Origin: Immundisolibacterales bacterium
Lineage (GTDB): Bacteria > Pseudomonadota > Gammaproteobacteria > HK1
Direction of reading: 5' to 3'
Length of the DNA: 64,000 nt
Assembly: GCA_026712715.1 (NCBI GenBank)
Contig: JAPOPW010000024.1
Span: 62,001-126,000, forward strand
The notes below the pieces were generated by a model. It saw nothing but the letters and a program-made list of their open reading frames with translations, was not told the DNA's origin and searched no databases. The translations under genes were made by a program, and so were the position numbers. Of this stretch, positions 1 to 9,058 are shown in pieces (the first letter of the stretch is position 1; each line of letters opens with the position of its first letter).

Positions 1-83
1 CGCGCCCGGCCCGCGTGGAGAGGCGTACGAGGGAGGAGGGCCGCGCACCGGGGCGCGCGGCCGCTCCCGGGCCCGCCGTCATC

Positions 84-1286
84 CTATTCGATCGGGCTGA
101 TCTGGTTGCCGGCGAACCGGACCATGATGTAGTCGTTCTCGTTCAGCGCGTCGTGGTTCTCGGCACTGAACGGCGGATCGTAGGTCTTGATGAGCCCCTC
201 GTGCCGGCCGAGCGACTCGAGAGCGGTCCGGATCGCGTCCCCGTCCGTGCTCCCCGCCTGGTCGATGGCCTTGGCGAGAAGGTGCATGGCGTCGTAGGCG
301 TTGGCCGTCCCCACGGGCGAAAACACCTCCTCCGGCCCGTTGATGTTGTCGAACTTGTCGACGAGGGCCGCGAGCACCCGCTTGCCTGCCTCGCCCTGCT
401 CGCCGAAGAAGCTGTAGGTCTGCACGAAGTGGGCGTCGCCCGCGGTGGGGCCCGCGAGCTCGGGGAAGCGCCCTCCCGAGATGCCCCAGTGGGAGACCAC
501 CGGCACGTCCCACCCCATCCGGTCGCGCGATTTCATCATCTGGGCGCCGGGCGGGGCGTTGGTCACGAGGACGAGGGCGTCGGCGCCCTTGTCCTTGTTG
601 CGGGTGAGCTGCGGGATCATGTCGACGTCGTTGTTCTCGAACTTCTCGACCCCGACGATCTCGACGTCGTCGTTGCCCGCGTCCGCTGCGAGGAGGCCGC
701 GTTCGTTCGACTCGCCCCACGGGTTGTTGATCAGCATGAGGCCGATCTTCGATGCGCCGAACGTCGAGTGAGCGTACTGGAGCAGCTTGATGTCGACGAT
801 GGCGTCGACCGCCGATACTCGGAAGACGTAGTTCGGGTCGGCCTTGTTCCGGGTGATCGGGGTGGCTGCCGCCCACACCCCCATGAACGGAACCTTCGAC
901 TTGTTGGCGAGCGGGACGATGGCGAGGGACACCGGCGAGTCGATGCCTCCGAAGAAGGCGGCGACCTCCTCCTTGAAGATGAGCTCGCGGGCCGCGATCA
1001 CCCCCTTCGGCGGACTCGACTCGTCGTCGCGGCGCACGAGCTCGATCATGCGCCCGCCGAGGATGCCGCCGGCGGCGTTGATCTCGTCCATCGCGACGGT
1101 GAGGCCACGGGTGATGGCCTCGCCGGATTGCGCCGACGGCCCGGAAAGGGCGGCCACGAGGCCGAGCTTGACCGGGTCGGCCGCGTTCAGGGGAAGGGCC
1201 GCAAGGAGCCCGACGGCGGCCGTGGCCGCGGCGATGGCGAGGCCCCGTCGAAACGGGGTCGAGCTTTGATGATTTCGTCTTGTCAT
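84..1286 (-). CDS. Branched-chain amino acid-type ABC transporter substrate-binding protein
   Basis: Periplasmic binding protein of the LivK/type I fold (400 aa) that would deliver a small substrate to an inner-membrane importer. An N-terminal signal peptide with a hydrophobic core at about residues 14-32 ends at an Ala-rich cleavage site near residue 35. The mature part begins with the family-typical VKLGLVAALSGPSAQSGE stretch, followed by the AITRGLTVAMDEINAAGGI region. I start at the ATG at 1286 rather than ten codons earlier because MTRR plus a hydrophobic run makes a normal signal peptide. No permease or ATPase of this class lies in the window; partners could lie left of position 1. The substrate cannot be read from sequence. 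Confidence 0.88.
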   Translation of the reverse strand: MTRRNHQSSTPFRRGLAIAAATAAVGLLAALPLNAADPVKLGLVAALSGPSAQSGEAITRGLTVAMDEINAAGGILGGRMIELVRRDDESSPPKGVIAARELIFKEEVAAFFGGIDSPVSLAIVPLANKSKVPFMGVWAAATPITRNKADPNYVFRVSAVDAIVDIKLLQYAHSTFGASKIGLMLINNPWGESNERGLLAADAGNDDVEIVGVEKFENNDVDMIPQLTRNKDKGADALVLVTNAPPGAQMMKSRDRMGWDVPVVSHWGISGGRFPELAGPTAGDAHFVQTYSFFGEQGEAGKRVLAALVDKFDNINGPEEVFSPVGTANAYDAMHLLAKAIDQAGSTDGDAIRTALESLGRHEGLIKTYDPPFSAENHDALNENDYIMVRFAGNQISPIE

Positions 1287-1612
1287 GACGTTTTCTCCCA
1301 CCGGTCGACCGGGCATGGCGCACCGATCGCATGCTCCGCACTGTCCGCCGGGCCGGATTCGAAGTCAAGCCGAGCCGGACGAAGGCATCTGGCGTGGCAT
1401 CTCGCAGACCATTCGGCCCCGGGCCGCCACCCCGGTACGCTCCTCGCGGCGTACCGCACCGCACCGCACCGCAGCGCTCGGCGGCGATGAATTTCGCGCC
1501 GGACCGGAGACGACCGGGGGGTGCCCGCGACGGGAAACGGCTCGCGCTTGACGGGTCCGATCCACGGTGCGAGGCTTGCCGACTCTTTCACACAAGAGAA
1601 GGACCCCTGCCC
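1287..1612. promoter_or_regulatory. Divergent intergenic region with ACCGC repeats
   Basis: This 326-nt stretch separates two divergent binding-protein genes, so promoters for both should lie here, but I see no clear -35/-10 pair. A pentanucleotide ACCGC is repeated four times in tandem at 1453-1472. Nothing protein-like was recognised. Confidence 0.35.
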
Positions 1613-2458
1613 ATGAACACGATGAAACTCGGCATCGGCGCGCTGGTCGCCGGCGGCCTGATGCTCGCCCTGTCCGGCGTCGCGACGGCGGACACCACCC
1701 GACAGTCCCTGTCGTCGGAGAGCGTGCTGGAGACGATCAAGAAGCGCGGCGAGCTTCGAATCGGCCTCGCGACCTTCGTGCCGTGGGCGATGCGCGACAA
1801 GAACGGCGAGCTGATCGGCTTCGAGATCGACGTCGCGAAACAGGTGGCCGAGGACATGGGCGTCGGCGTCGACTTCGTGCCGACGGCATGGGACGGCATC
1901 ATTCCCGCGCTGCTGGCCGGAAAGTTCGACGCCATCATCAGCGGCATGTCGATCACTTCGAAGCGCAACCTGACCGTCAATTTCACGCACCCCTACGCCA
2001 ACACCGGCTACATCCTGATGGCGAGCAGCGCGCGAGCCGACGAGAAGGGATTGGAGACCCTGGAGGACTTCAACCAGGCGGGCGTCACCATCGCCACCCG
2101 GCGCGCCACCACCGGTGCGGTCGCGATGCAGCGGAACTTTCCGAAGGCGAAGCTCATCTACTTCGACGACGACACGCTCTCCTACCAGGAGGCGGCGAAC
2201 GGCAACGTCGACGGCGTTTCGTCCACCCCCCCGAAGGCCGCGTTCGAGATCGAGAAGCGCGGCGACGTGCTTCGGGTGGTATCGCCGAAGCTGATGTCAC
2301 CGACCCGCGAAGCCTTCGCGGTACGCAAGGGCGATCCCGACATCCTCAACTTCTTCAACAACTGGATCCGGGAAAAGCAGGCGAGCGGGTGGCTCAAGGA
2401 GCGCCACGACTATTGGTTCACGACCCGGGATTGGGCGGACATGGTCGGGAGCGGGTAA
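1613..2458 (+). CDS. Polar amino acid ABC transporter substrate-binding protein
   Basis: Family 3 periplasmic binding protein (281 aa), the class serving glutamine, histidine, arginine, opine and related importers. A signal peptide covers about residues 1-25, with cleavage after Ala-Thr-Ala. The mature protein shows the family pattern: KKRGELRIGLATFVPWAM, then GFEIDVAKQVAEDMG, then IIPALLAGKFDAIISGMSIT. The ATG at 1613 gives a correct signal peptide. The gene converges with two permease genes at 2634-4366 that would be its natural partners. No ATP-binding subunit is adjacent, so an ATPase encoded elsewhere must serve the system. Substrate unknown. Confidence 0.88.
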   Translation: MNTMKLGIGALVAGGLMLALSGVATADTTRQSLSSESVLETIKKRGELRIGLATFVPWAMRDKNGELIGFEIDVAKQVAEDMGVGVDFVPTAWDGIIPALLAGKFDAIISGMSITSKRNLTVNFTHPYANTGYILMASSARADEKGLETLEDFNQAGVTIATRRATTGAVAMQRNFPKAKLIYFDDDTLSYQEAANGNVDGVSSTPPKAAFEIEKRGDVLRVVSPKLMSPTREAFAVRKGDPDILNFFNNWIREKQASGWLKERHDYWFTTRDWADMVGSG

Positions 2459-2477
2459 CGCGCTCGCAATTCGACAC

Positions 2478-2516
2478 ACGGGGGCGCCTGGGAACGGGTA
2501 GCCCCCCGTTTCTCTT
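2478..2516 (+). terminator. Rho-independent terminator after the binding-protein gene
   Basis: A GC-rich stem (ACGGGGG pairing with CCCCCGT at 2503-2509) with a loop of about 18 nt is followed directly by a T-rich run (TTTCTCTT). It lies 20 nt after the stop codon of the upstream + strand gene. Confidence 0.55.
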
Positions 2517-2555
2517 GCGCTTGGGCCGGAAAAAATCACCACTTCTGGTCGCGTA

Positions 2556-2582
2556 CCCGAAAAATTCTGCGATTTTTTCGGG
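2556..2582. terminator. Bidirectional terminator between convergent genes
   Basis: The inverted repeat CCCGAAAAAT / ATTTTTTCGGG with a short loop has A-rich and T-rich arms, so it can act on both strands. It lies between the binding-protein gene (+) and the permease gene ending at 2634 (-). A second partial A/T-tract repeat follows near 2610-2632. Confidence 0.6.
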
Positions 2583-2633
2583 ATTGAGCGTCAAGTTGCC
2601 GCGGCAGCGCGGAAAACTGACGATTTTTCCGGG

Positions 2634-3524
2634 TCAGCGGTAGGCGGCCTTGCTTCTTCGCTCCATCCAGTCGAAGGCGAGGGCGCATGTGTAGCAGATG
2701 ACGAAGTACAGGAAGCCGACGAAGATCCACACCTCGAAGACCTGCGTCGTCGAGACCGCGATCTCGAGCGCATAGAAGGTCAGCTCCTGGATCGAGATGA
2801 GGGATACCAGCGAGGAGTCCTTGATCAGGATGATGAACTGGCCGGCCAGCGGCGGAATGACCCTCTGCAGGGCCTGGGGGAGCACCACGAGGCGCATGAC
2901 CTTGAAGCGCGACAGCCCGATGCTGGCCCCGGCCTCGATCTGCGACCGGGGAATCGACTGAATGCCGGCCCGCACGATCTCGGTGACGTAGGCCCCGGAG
3001 AACATCGACAGGCAGATCACCCCGGCGAGGAAGTTCGAGAACAGCTTCGGCGGAGATGCAATCCACTCGATGACGGAAGCGGTCAGCGGCGACGCGCCGG
3101 ACACCAGGGCGTCGATGCCGAGCAGCGGCATGATCTGGCCCGAAATGAAGAAGTAGAAGACGAAGATGAAGACGAGCGGCGGGGTGTTGCGAATCAGCTC
3201 GACGTAGGCCCGGCTCAGCAGCCGTGGGAACAGTCGCCGGCTGGTGCGCATGACCCCCATGATGCCGCCGATGATCGCGGACAGCACCAGGCTCCAGATC
3301 GCGAGGCGGATGGTGGTGAGGAGGCCGAGCACGAACAGGTTGGGGGCCAGCGCCCCGGTATCTTCGTTGCGGCGAAGCAGGTAGCGCGGCACGACGCTCC
3401 AGTCCCATTCGTACGACAGCACCGCGTCGACCTTGTAGACGAAGAACCCGACGATCGCGGCAACGACGGCCAGGATGACGACGTCGAGCGGCTTGAGGCG
3501 GCGTTTCGCTCCGTACGGGTTCAT
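2634..3524 (-). CDS. Amino acid ABC transporter permease (second of pair)
   Basis: Inner-membrane permease of the HisMQ/GlnP type (296 aa). Several hydrophobic segments are present, and the cytoplasmic EAA loop reads EAGASIGLSRFKVMRLVVLPQ, the contact site for the ATPase. The N-terminal part carries a longer periplasmic segment (about residues 45-75) than the shortest family members. The ATG lies 2 nt after the stop of the upstream permease gene, so the two are translated together. It probably forms a heterodimer with that protein and works with the binding protein at 1613-2458. Confidence 0.88.
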   Translation of the reverse strand: MNPYGAKRRLKPLDVVILAVVAAIVGFFVYKVDAVLSYEWDWSVVPRYLLRRNEDTGALAPNLFVLGLLTTIRLAIWSLVLSAIIGGIMGVMRTSRRLFPRLLSRAYVELIRNTPPLVFIFVFYFFISGQIMPLLGIDALVSGASPLTASVIEWIASPPKLFSNFLAGVICLSMFSGAYVTEIVRAGIQSIPRSQIEAGASIGLSRFKVMRLVVLPQALQRVIPPLAGQFIILIKDSSLVSLISIQELTFYALEIAVSTTQVFEVWIFVGFLYFVICYTCALAFDWMERRSKAAYR

Positions 3525-3526
3525 CG

Positions 3527-4366
3527 TCAGTCCCTCCGCGCGACACGCCGTTCGAGGCGCCCGACCAGCACCGAGAGGCTGCAGGTGATCACGAGATACA
3601 CCCCCGCGACGGTGAGCCACACTTCGAAGCTCATGAAGGTGTCGGCAATGATGTTGCGCCCCTCCGTGGTGAGCTCGAACACCGCGATGACGCTCACGAT
3701 GGCCGAGTGCTTGATGAGATTGATCAGCACTCCGGTCATGGGCGGCAGCATGAGCGGAACCGCCTGCGGCAGGACGATGTGGCGATAGATGTGCAGCCGG
3801 GAGAGGCCGATGCTCGCCGCGGCCTCCCATTGACCGCGGGGGACGGAATTGATGCCGGCGCGGATGATCTCGGACGCGAATGCCCCTTCGAAGACGCCGA
3901 GGCAAAGCACACCCGTCCAGAACCGTTCGATGCCGACTATCGGAGCGATCACGAAGTAGAACACGAGGAGCTGGACGAGCATCGGGGTGTTCCGAATCGC
4001 CTCGAGGTAGACCTTGGCGAGAATCTGGCCGGATATCGAATCCGACATCCGAAGGAGCGCCGTCACGAGTCCGATCGCCAGGGTCAGGACCATCGAATAG
4101 ATCGAGAGCTCGAGGGTGACCACGAGGCCCGTCATCAACGGCCCCCAGATCAGCTCACCGTCGATGACCCGCCAGAAGTACTGCGGCATTCGATACCACT
4201 GCCAGTTGTAGCCCATGGCGTCGGCGCCGCGTACCGTCAGCCAGACGAGCCCCCCGCCGAAAACCGCGAACTGGATGACGTCGAATGTCCGGCTGCGCCA
4301 CCATCTCGTGGTTCTCGCCGGCGCGGGCGGCGCCCGTCTTCCTCCACCGGCTGCTTCAGTGGTCAA
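3527..4366 (-). CDS. Amino acid ABC transporter permease (first of pair), TTG start
   Basis: HisMQ/GlnP-type permease (279 aa) with an EAA loop reading EAAASIGLSRLHIYRHIVLPQ. I choose the TTG at 4366 instead of the GTG at 4387: a strong GGAGGAG ribosome site lies 8 nt before the TTG, and the TTG overlaps the TGA stop of the upstream Rieske oxygenase in the sequence TTGA. The GTG would force a 25-nt overlap without a comparable ribosome site. The overlap implies coupled translation of oxygenase and importer, and hence that the importer brings in the oxygenase substrate or a relative of it. Confidence 0.87.
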   Translation of the reverse strand: MTTEAAGGGRRAPPAPARTTRWWRSRTFDVIQFAVFGGGLVWLTVRGADAMGYNWQWYRMPQYFWRVIDGELIWGPLMTGLVVTLELSIYSMVLTLAIGLVTALLRMSDSISGQILAKVYLEAIRNTPMLVQLLVFYFVIAPIVGIERFWTGVLCLGVFEGAFASEIIRAGINSVPRGQWEAAASIGLSRLHIYRHIVLPQAVPLMLPPMTGVLINLIKHSAIVSVIAVFELTTEGRNIIADTFMSFEVWLTVAGVYLVITCSLSVLVGRLERRVARRD

Positions 4367-5742
4367 TTCGAGGCTCCTCCGGCGCACCCATCGCTCGCAG
4401 CGACAAAGGCCCGGACCCGCCGCTCGATCTCCGCGCGCCGCGCGCCCCGCTCGAGGTCCCTGGTCTCGTGGACGATGCGCCCGACCGCGCGTCCCACGGT
4501 GCGCTGCCGTGTCAAATCGTCTCCCTCCGACGCCGGCACCCTGACGATGATGTCACCGGCCATGGTCGGCACGCGGTGGTCCGGACCCGGCCGGGGCTGC
4601 GGCGGCTCGTCGCCGGCCGCGAGATTGCGGATCGCGCGGCGCAGCATGCGCCGGTAGAGCGCCACTCCCTTGTCGGTCGTCGCGAGCCGCTCTCCGGCGT
4701 GCACCGTGATTGGGCCCTGGGAGACTTGCGCCTCGTAGTCGCCCGGCATGCGCCGGCCTTCCTCGCGGGAGCGTTCGATGCCGGTCTGTCCGACGAAATC
4801 CACCTTGTTGAGCCCGACCTTCGCGCGATCGCCCTTGCCGTCGAGGTCGAGCTCCTCGCTGAAGTGGCGCCAGGCGATGATCCGGCAGCGGGTATCGTCG
4901 ACCGGCACCGTCCACTTGGTGATGCCGACGCCGGGGAAGAACTTCTCCCGGTCCGGGTTCTGGTAGATGTCGGGGGGCTGGGCGATGGCCGGAAGCATGA
5001 CCTCGGCGGTCCGCACCCAGATGTACTCCTCCCAGCGGCGGACGTTGGTGAGGTAGATCCCGGTCCGGTCCTCGAGCGGGTGCCACTCGACCACCGGCAT
5101 GGTGCCCCAGGCCGGATTGAAGTGCGCACGGGTCACCCGCGTGTGCAGGAACACGCTATGGAACGGGTCCATCGGGTTCTCCGCCACCTGCAGCCAGTTG
5201 CAGGGGTAGTCGATCGCGTAGGGCACGAGATCGTCGCGGGGCAGCGAGAGCGTGTCGAGCATGGGGATCTCGGGCCGGAGCTCGGGAGGTCCGAGGTAGG
5301 CGAAGACGAGGCCGGACACCTCGGTCACGGGATAGGCCCCGTGGCAGAGCCGGCGCGGAATGGGGCTCTCCGCCGGCTCGCCGGGCACCTCGAGAATGGT
5401 GCCGTCCACGTCGAACAGCCAGCCGTGATAGCAGCACCGGATCCCGCGCTCCGACACGATCCCGTACTCGAGCGACGCGCGGCGGTGACTGCAGTGCTTG
5501 TGCAGCAGGCCGAGCCGTCCGGAGAGATCACGGAACAGCACCAGGTCCTCGCCGAGCACGGTCACGGGGGTGGGATGCTCCCCGAGCTCTTCGGTCATGG
5601 CCACCGGCATCCAGAAGCGCCGGAAGTACTCGCCGGCCGCGGTGCGCGGACCCGTGCGGGTCAGCTCCGGATCGGCGCGCGCGTCGGAAACGCGGTGATA
5701 TCCGCTGTACGGGCGGCCGTGCGGTTCGGTGGTCGCGGTCAT
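4363..5742 (-). CDS. Rieske [2Fe-2S] non-heme iron oxygenase, large subunit-like
   Basis: Ring-hydroxylating-oxygenase type protein (459 aa), expected to hydroxylate or demethylate an imported small molecule using electrons from a reductase not found here. The Rieske cluster ligands are Cys84, His86, Cys103 and His106. The mononuclear iron site is visible as NPMDPFHSVFLH, with an Asp and two His. The ATG at 5742 begins a normal N-terminus; an in-frame upstream extension is Arg-rich and unlike the family. The gene heads an operon with two amino-acid permeases, which favours a nitrogenous substrate (for example an N-methylated amino acid, as in stachydrine demethylases) over a plain aromatic. 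That substrate is inference. Confidence 0.85.
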   Translation of the reverse strand: MTATTEPHGRPYSGYHRVSDARADPELTRTGPRTAAGEYFRRFWMPVAMTEELGEHPTPVTVLGEDLVLFRDLSGRLGLLHKHCSHRRASLEYGIVSERGIRCCYHGWLFDVDGTILEVPGEPAESPIPRRLCHGAYPVTEVSGLVFAYLGPPELRPEIPMLDTLSLPRDDLVPYAIDYPCNWLQVAENPMDPFHSVFLHTRVTRAHFNPAWGTMPVVEWHPLEDRTGIYLTNVRRWEEYIWVRTAEVMLPAIAQPPDIYQNPDREKFFPGVGITKWTVPVDDTRCRIIAWRHFSEELDLDGKGDRAKVGLNKVDFVGQTGIERSREEGRRMPGDYEAQVSQGPITVHAGERLATTDKGVALYRRMLRRAIRNLAAGDEPPQPRPGPDHRVPTMAGDIIVRVPASEGDDLTRQRTVGRAVGRIVHETRDLERGARRAEIERRVRAFVAASDGCAGGASN

Positions 5743-6101
5743 GTCGCTGGTCCGTCGTCGCGTCGCCGGGGGCGGCCCGTGGCCGTGGCAGGTGAGGGCG
5801 CCGGAGTTGCCCGGCATTCTGCCCGCCCGTGCCGAGAGTAAGCGAGCGGGCAGGGAATTCAAGTGCCGCAGTCGAGCTGACCCGTCCCGACGTCGGTTGC
5901 CGCGCTGGGGGCGAATGGTCGGGAACCCCGCCGGCAAGACGACCCGAGCGACGAAAGACACCGAATGCCGGTTATCGCGCAGGGTTTCCGTAGGCGCCTG
6001 GAGGCGGGAGTAAGATGACCGGGCGGTTCGAAAGCGGACGATCGCATCCGAGGAGCATCCGTGGTGGAAGGACTTCTACCGTCCCGGAGAACGGCGGGCC
6101 G
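5743..6101. promoter_or_regulatory. Divergent intergenic region
   Basis: This is the control region between the Rieske oxygenase (-) and the desaturase (+). It should hold both promoters, but I recognise no clear -35/-10 pair or dyad operator. The desaturase could start as early as 6015, which would shorten it. Confidence 0.3.
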
Positions 6102-7073
6102 GTGACCGCGCCCCTCGTCACCACGCCGATCTCGCAGGCGGTGGCCGAAGGGCGAATCAGCCGCGTGGAGCTGCGCGAGCTGATGAAGCGCTCCGATGCC
6201 CTGCCCATGCTGCACCTGGTGCTCTGGCTGGCGACGGTATTCGCGAGCGGCGCCGTGGTGTGGGCCGCGCTCGACGGCCCCTGGCTGCTCCCGGCCATGT
6301 TCCTGCACGGGGTGGTGCTCGTGCATCACTTCTCGCTGCAGCACGAGTGCACCCACTACACCGCGTTTCGCACCCGGGGGATCAACGACGCGGTGGGTGC
6401 GGCGTGCGGCTTCCTCGTCATGGTCGCGCCCCGTTTCTTCCGTTACGAGCACTGCGACCACCATACCTGGACTCAGCTCGAAGGGCGGGATCCGGAGCAG
6501 ATTCCGTTGCCGACATCTCTTCGGGGCTACCTGGCGTACCTTTCGTCCGGGCCGTACTGGTCGGCGAAGTGCCGGGAGATCACCCGCCATGCCGCTGGCC
6601 GGCTGAGCGAGAGCGACCGTGCCTTCGTCCCGGAGGTCGAGCACGCGGCCGTGATCCGGGAGGCCCGCCTCATGCTCGCCGGCTACGTGCTGGTGGTGGC
6701 CGCGATGGCCGTGTTCGACCGGTGGGAGCCGTTGTGGTTCTGGTTCCTGCCGGTGCTGCTCGGCGAGCCGGTGATGCGCGCAATCCGCATGACCGAGCAC
6801 GTGGGCATGCCGCCGGTACACGACATGCGGCGAAACACCCGCACGAGCCTCGTCTGGCCGCCGCTCCGCTGGCTGTGCTGGAACATGAGCTACCACGCCG
6901 AGCACCACTATGCCTCGAGCGTTCCGTACCACGCCCTGCCGCGCCTGCACGAGATGCTGAAGGGCGAACTGCCGATCGAGCCCGGCGGGTACCTCGGGGC
7001 GCACCGGGACATGCTCGACCAGATTCTGGGCGCGAAGCCGCGTTGCGACCGGCCCCTCGACCCGGCCCGATGA
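6102..7073 (+). CDS. Membrane fatty-acid-desaturase-like di-iron protein
   Basis: Integral membrane di-iron oxygenase (323 aa from the GTG at 6102; an ATG at 6015 would add 29 poorly conserved residues). Three His boxes hold the di-iron site: HECTH at 81-85, HCDHH at 117-121 and HAEHH at 265-269. Hydrophobic segments lie at about 36-55, 60-78, 98-112 and 187-222. The family includes acyl desaturases and hydroxylases/monooxygenases. Its stop overlaps the start of a Rieske ferredoxin (ATGA), an obvious electron donor, so the pair probably forms a two-component oxygenase or desaturase. The substrate is unknown. Confidence 0.82.
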   Translation: MTAPLVTTPISQAVAEGRISRVELRELMKRSDALPMLHLVLWLATVFASGAVVWAALDGPWLLPAMFLHGVVLVHHFSLQHECTHYTAFRTRGINDAVGAACGFLVMVAPRFFRYEHCDHHTWTQLEGRDPEQIPLPTSLRGYLAYLSSGPYWSAKCREITRHAAGRLSESDRAFVPEVEHAAVIREARLMLAGYVLVVAAMAVFDRWEPLWFWFLPVLLGEPVMRAIRMTEHVGMPPVHDMRRNTRTSLVWPPLRWLCWNMSYHAEHHYASSVPYHALPRLHEMLKGELPIEPGGYLGAHRDMLDQILGAKPRCDRPLDPAR

Positions 7074-7420
7074 GCGAAGGAGACTCGTGGGTGGCGGCGC
7101 TCGCCGTCGACGAGCTCGAGAAGAACGGGGTGACCCCGGTCCGCGCGGCGGGACGCGACTACCTGATCTACGACGCACCGGACGGCCTGTACGCGTCGCT
7201 CGCGTACTGCACCCATCAAGGGGCGCTCCTGCGCGACGGCTACTTCGATCGCCATCTCATCGAATGCCCGCTTCACCAGGGCTGCTTCGACATCCGCACC
7301 GGAGAGCCGAGACGGGCGCCGGCCACCCGCCGGCTCCGGGTCGTCGAGGTGCGAATTCGCGGGCACATGGTGGAGCTGCGAGTCGGATCGGGCCGCTCGG
7401 GGGCGGCGCCTCGCCCTTAG
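7070..7420 (+). CDS. Rieske [2Fe-2S] ferredoxin
   Basis: Small soluble electron-transfer protein (116 aa), essentially one Rieske domain. Cluster ligands are Cys47 and His49 (CTH) and Cys66 and His69 (CPLH). The length matches ferredoxin components of multicomponent oxygenases. The ATG at 7070 overlaps the desaturase stop by 4 nt, indicating coupled translation and a shared function. It could also serve the Rieske oxygenase at 7646. Confidence 0.88.
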   Translation: MSEGDSWVAALAVDELEKNGVTPVRAAGRDYLIYDAPDGLYASLAYCTHQGALLRDGYFDRHLIECPLHQGCFDIRTGEPRRAPATRRLRVVEVRIRGHMVELRVGSGRSGAAPRP

Positions 7421-7645
7421 GCCACCACGAAAGACGGAAAGCGGTGAGCCGTTTCAGCCGATTTCCGGACGGTGCGAGCATGACGATCCGGGAATGACGG
7501 TCCGGGCATGACGGTCCGGGGCGCCCGGGCGGGAACTGCCGGCGGGGGCGGGAACGGGGTCCGATCGAATATGCTTCACTCGTTGCGCTACGGTGCGCCG
7601 GCGCACCGCGGCGCACCGCGATCACGCTCCCGGCCAGGAAATGAC

Positions 7646-8875
7646 ATGATGCGCAACTCGTCCCCGAAGCTCGAAGATTTCCTCGACGATGCGATGATCG
7701 CGGCGCTCAGAGCTCCGTCGCTCGCCGAGGCGCGCGGCCTGCCGGCCAGCATCTATACGAGCGACGGCTTCTTCGCGCTCGAGCAGCAGCGCCTCTTCCC
7801 GCAGACCTGGACCGGCGCGGCCTTCGCATCGGACGTGCCGGCCCCCGGCGACGCCGTTCCGGTGTCGGTGGCCGGGGTGCCGATCATCATCCTGCGCGAC
7901 GAGTCGGGCACGGTTCGCGCGTTTCACAACGTGTGCCGGCACCGGGCCACCCTGGTGCTCACCGAGCCGTGTCGCAAGCTCCGGCAGCTCCAGTGCCCCT
8001 ATCACGCATGGACCTACGGGCTCGACGGGGCGCTGCGGGCAACTCCCTTCTGGGACGGCACCGCGAAATCGGAGCGGCAGCCGGTCGATGCCGCCGCCAA
8101 CGGCCTCGTGCCGGTGCGCTGCGGGGTGTGGAACCACGTCATCTTCGTCAACCTGGCGGAGAACGCGGCCCCGCTCGAGGAGTACGTTGCGCCGATGGCG
8201 GCGGAGTTCTCGCACCTCGACGTCGACGCTTTCCGGTGCGGCTATCGCACGAGCTGGGAGTTCAATGCGAACTGGAAGCTGGTGATGGACAACTGGGAGG
8301 TCTATCACCACGTCTGGGTGCACGAGGGAATCTTCGAGCGCATGTCGGACGAGGTCGATCTCGAGACCGGCAAGCCCTACACCGACTCCATCGGCGAAGG
8401 CGACGTCATGATCCTGCGCGCGAATGCGGGCCGTCCGGAACGCCGCCTCGACACCGCGGCGGACGGGAGCACGCTGCCGCCCCTGCCGAGCCGCGCCGGG
8501 GTCCGGCAAAAGCACGGCATCGCCAATGCGGTCCTCCCCAACACCACCATGACCCTCGGCCCGAGCGCTTACGTGCCCGGCATCTACACCCCGGTCGCGC
8601 CGGGCGTGACCCGGGCGGAAATGGTCTGGTACTTCGCTCCCGAGGCGGCGACCGGCCCCGAACACGCCGCGGCGCGTGACGCCGCAATCAACCGCTGGAT
8701 CGGGCCCGAGCGCTCCATGGCGGATCAGCGTGGCCTGCGCCCTCAGGACCACCGCTGCATGGAGCTCCAGCAGGCCGCCCGCGGGTCTCCGGTGGCCGAC
8801 GACGTGAAGTTCTCTCCGGTGTGGGAGGAAGGCGTGCGCTACTTCCAGTCGTGGCTGGTGGACCGGCTCCGCTAG
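7646..8875 (+). CDS. Rieske aromatic ring-hydroxylating dioxygenase alpha subunit-like
   Basis: Oxygenase component (409 aa) with Rieske ligands Cys97/His99 (CRH) and Cys117/His120 (CPYH). The catalytic iron motif is NWKLVMDNWEVYHHVWVH, giving two His ligands, with the bridging Asp in the same segment. I start at the first of two adjacent ATGs (7646) behind an AGGA ribosome site. The upstream in-frame extension is low-complexity. No beta subunit is present, as in homotrimeric oxygenases acting on carnitine, choline-like or phthalate-like substrates. Nearby electron carriers are the Rieske ferredoxin at 7070 and possibly others outside the window. Differs clearly in sequence from the oxygenase at 4363-5742. 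Confidence 0.85.
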   Translation: MMRNSSPKLEDFLDDAMIAALRAPSLAEARGLPASIYTSDGFFALEQQRLFPQTWTGAAFASDVPAPGDAVPVSVAGVPIIILRDESGTVRAFHNVCRHRATLVLTEPCRKLRQLQCPYHAWTYGLDGALRATPFWDGTAKSERQPVDAAANGLVPVRCGVWNHVIFVNLAENAAPLEEYVAPMAAEFSHLDVDAFRCGYRTSWEFNANWKLVMDNWEVYHHVWVHEGIFERMSDEVDLETGKPYTDSIGEGDVMILRANAGRPERRLDTAADGSTLPPLPSRAGVRQKHGIANAVLPNTTMTLGPSAYVPGIYTPVAPGVTRAEMVWYFAPEAATGPEHAAARDAAINRWIGPERSMADQRGLRPQDHRCMELQQAARGSPVADDVKFSPVWEEGVRYFQSWLVDRLR

Positions 8876-9058
8876 CGGAGAAGCGACGCCGGCGGCGGCA
8901 GGGGCGGGGCCAGAGGGCGTTCGCAGCTTGCGGTCGCGTCCGGAGGACGGGCTTCGCCGGCGGAGTAGGGCCGCCGGCCCTTGGTCGTTTGCCCGAGCAG
9001 TCCCTCGAGCTCATCGGGCTTGGACAACGGCGACGTCGGCGCCAGGATCGGGAGCAGG

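Noticed and set aside
7591-7620. GCGCACCGCG direct repeats before the second Rieske oxygenase
   Set aside because: Only two short copies in GC-rich sequence; chance is likely.
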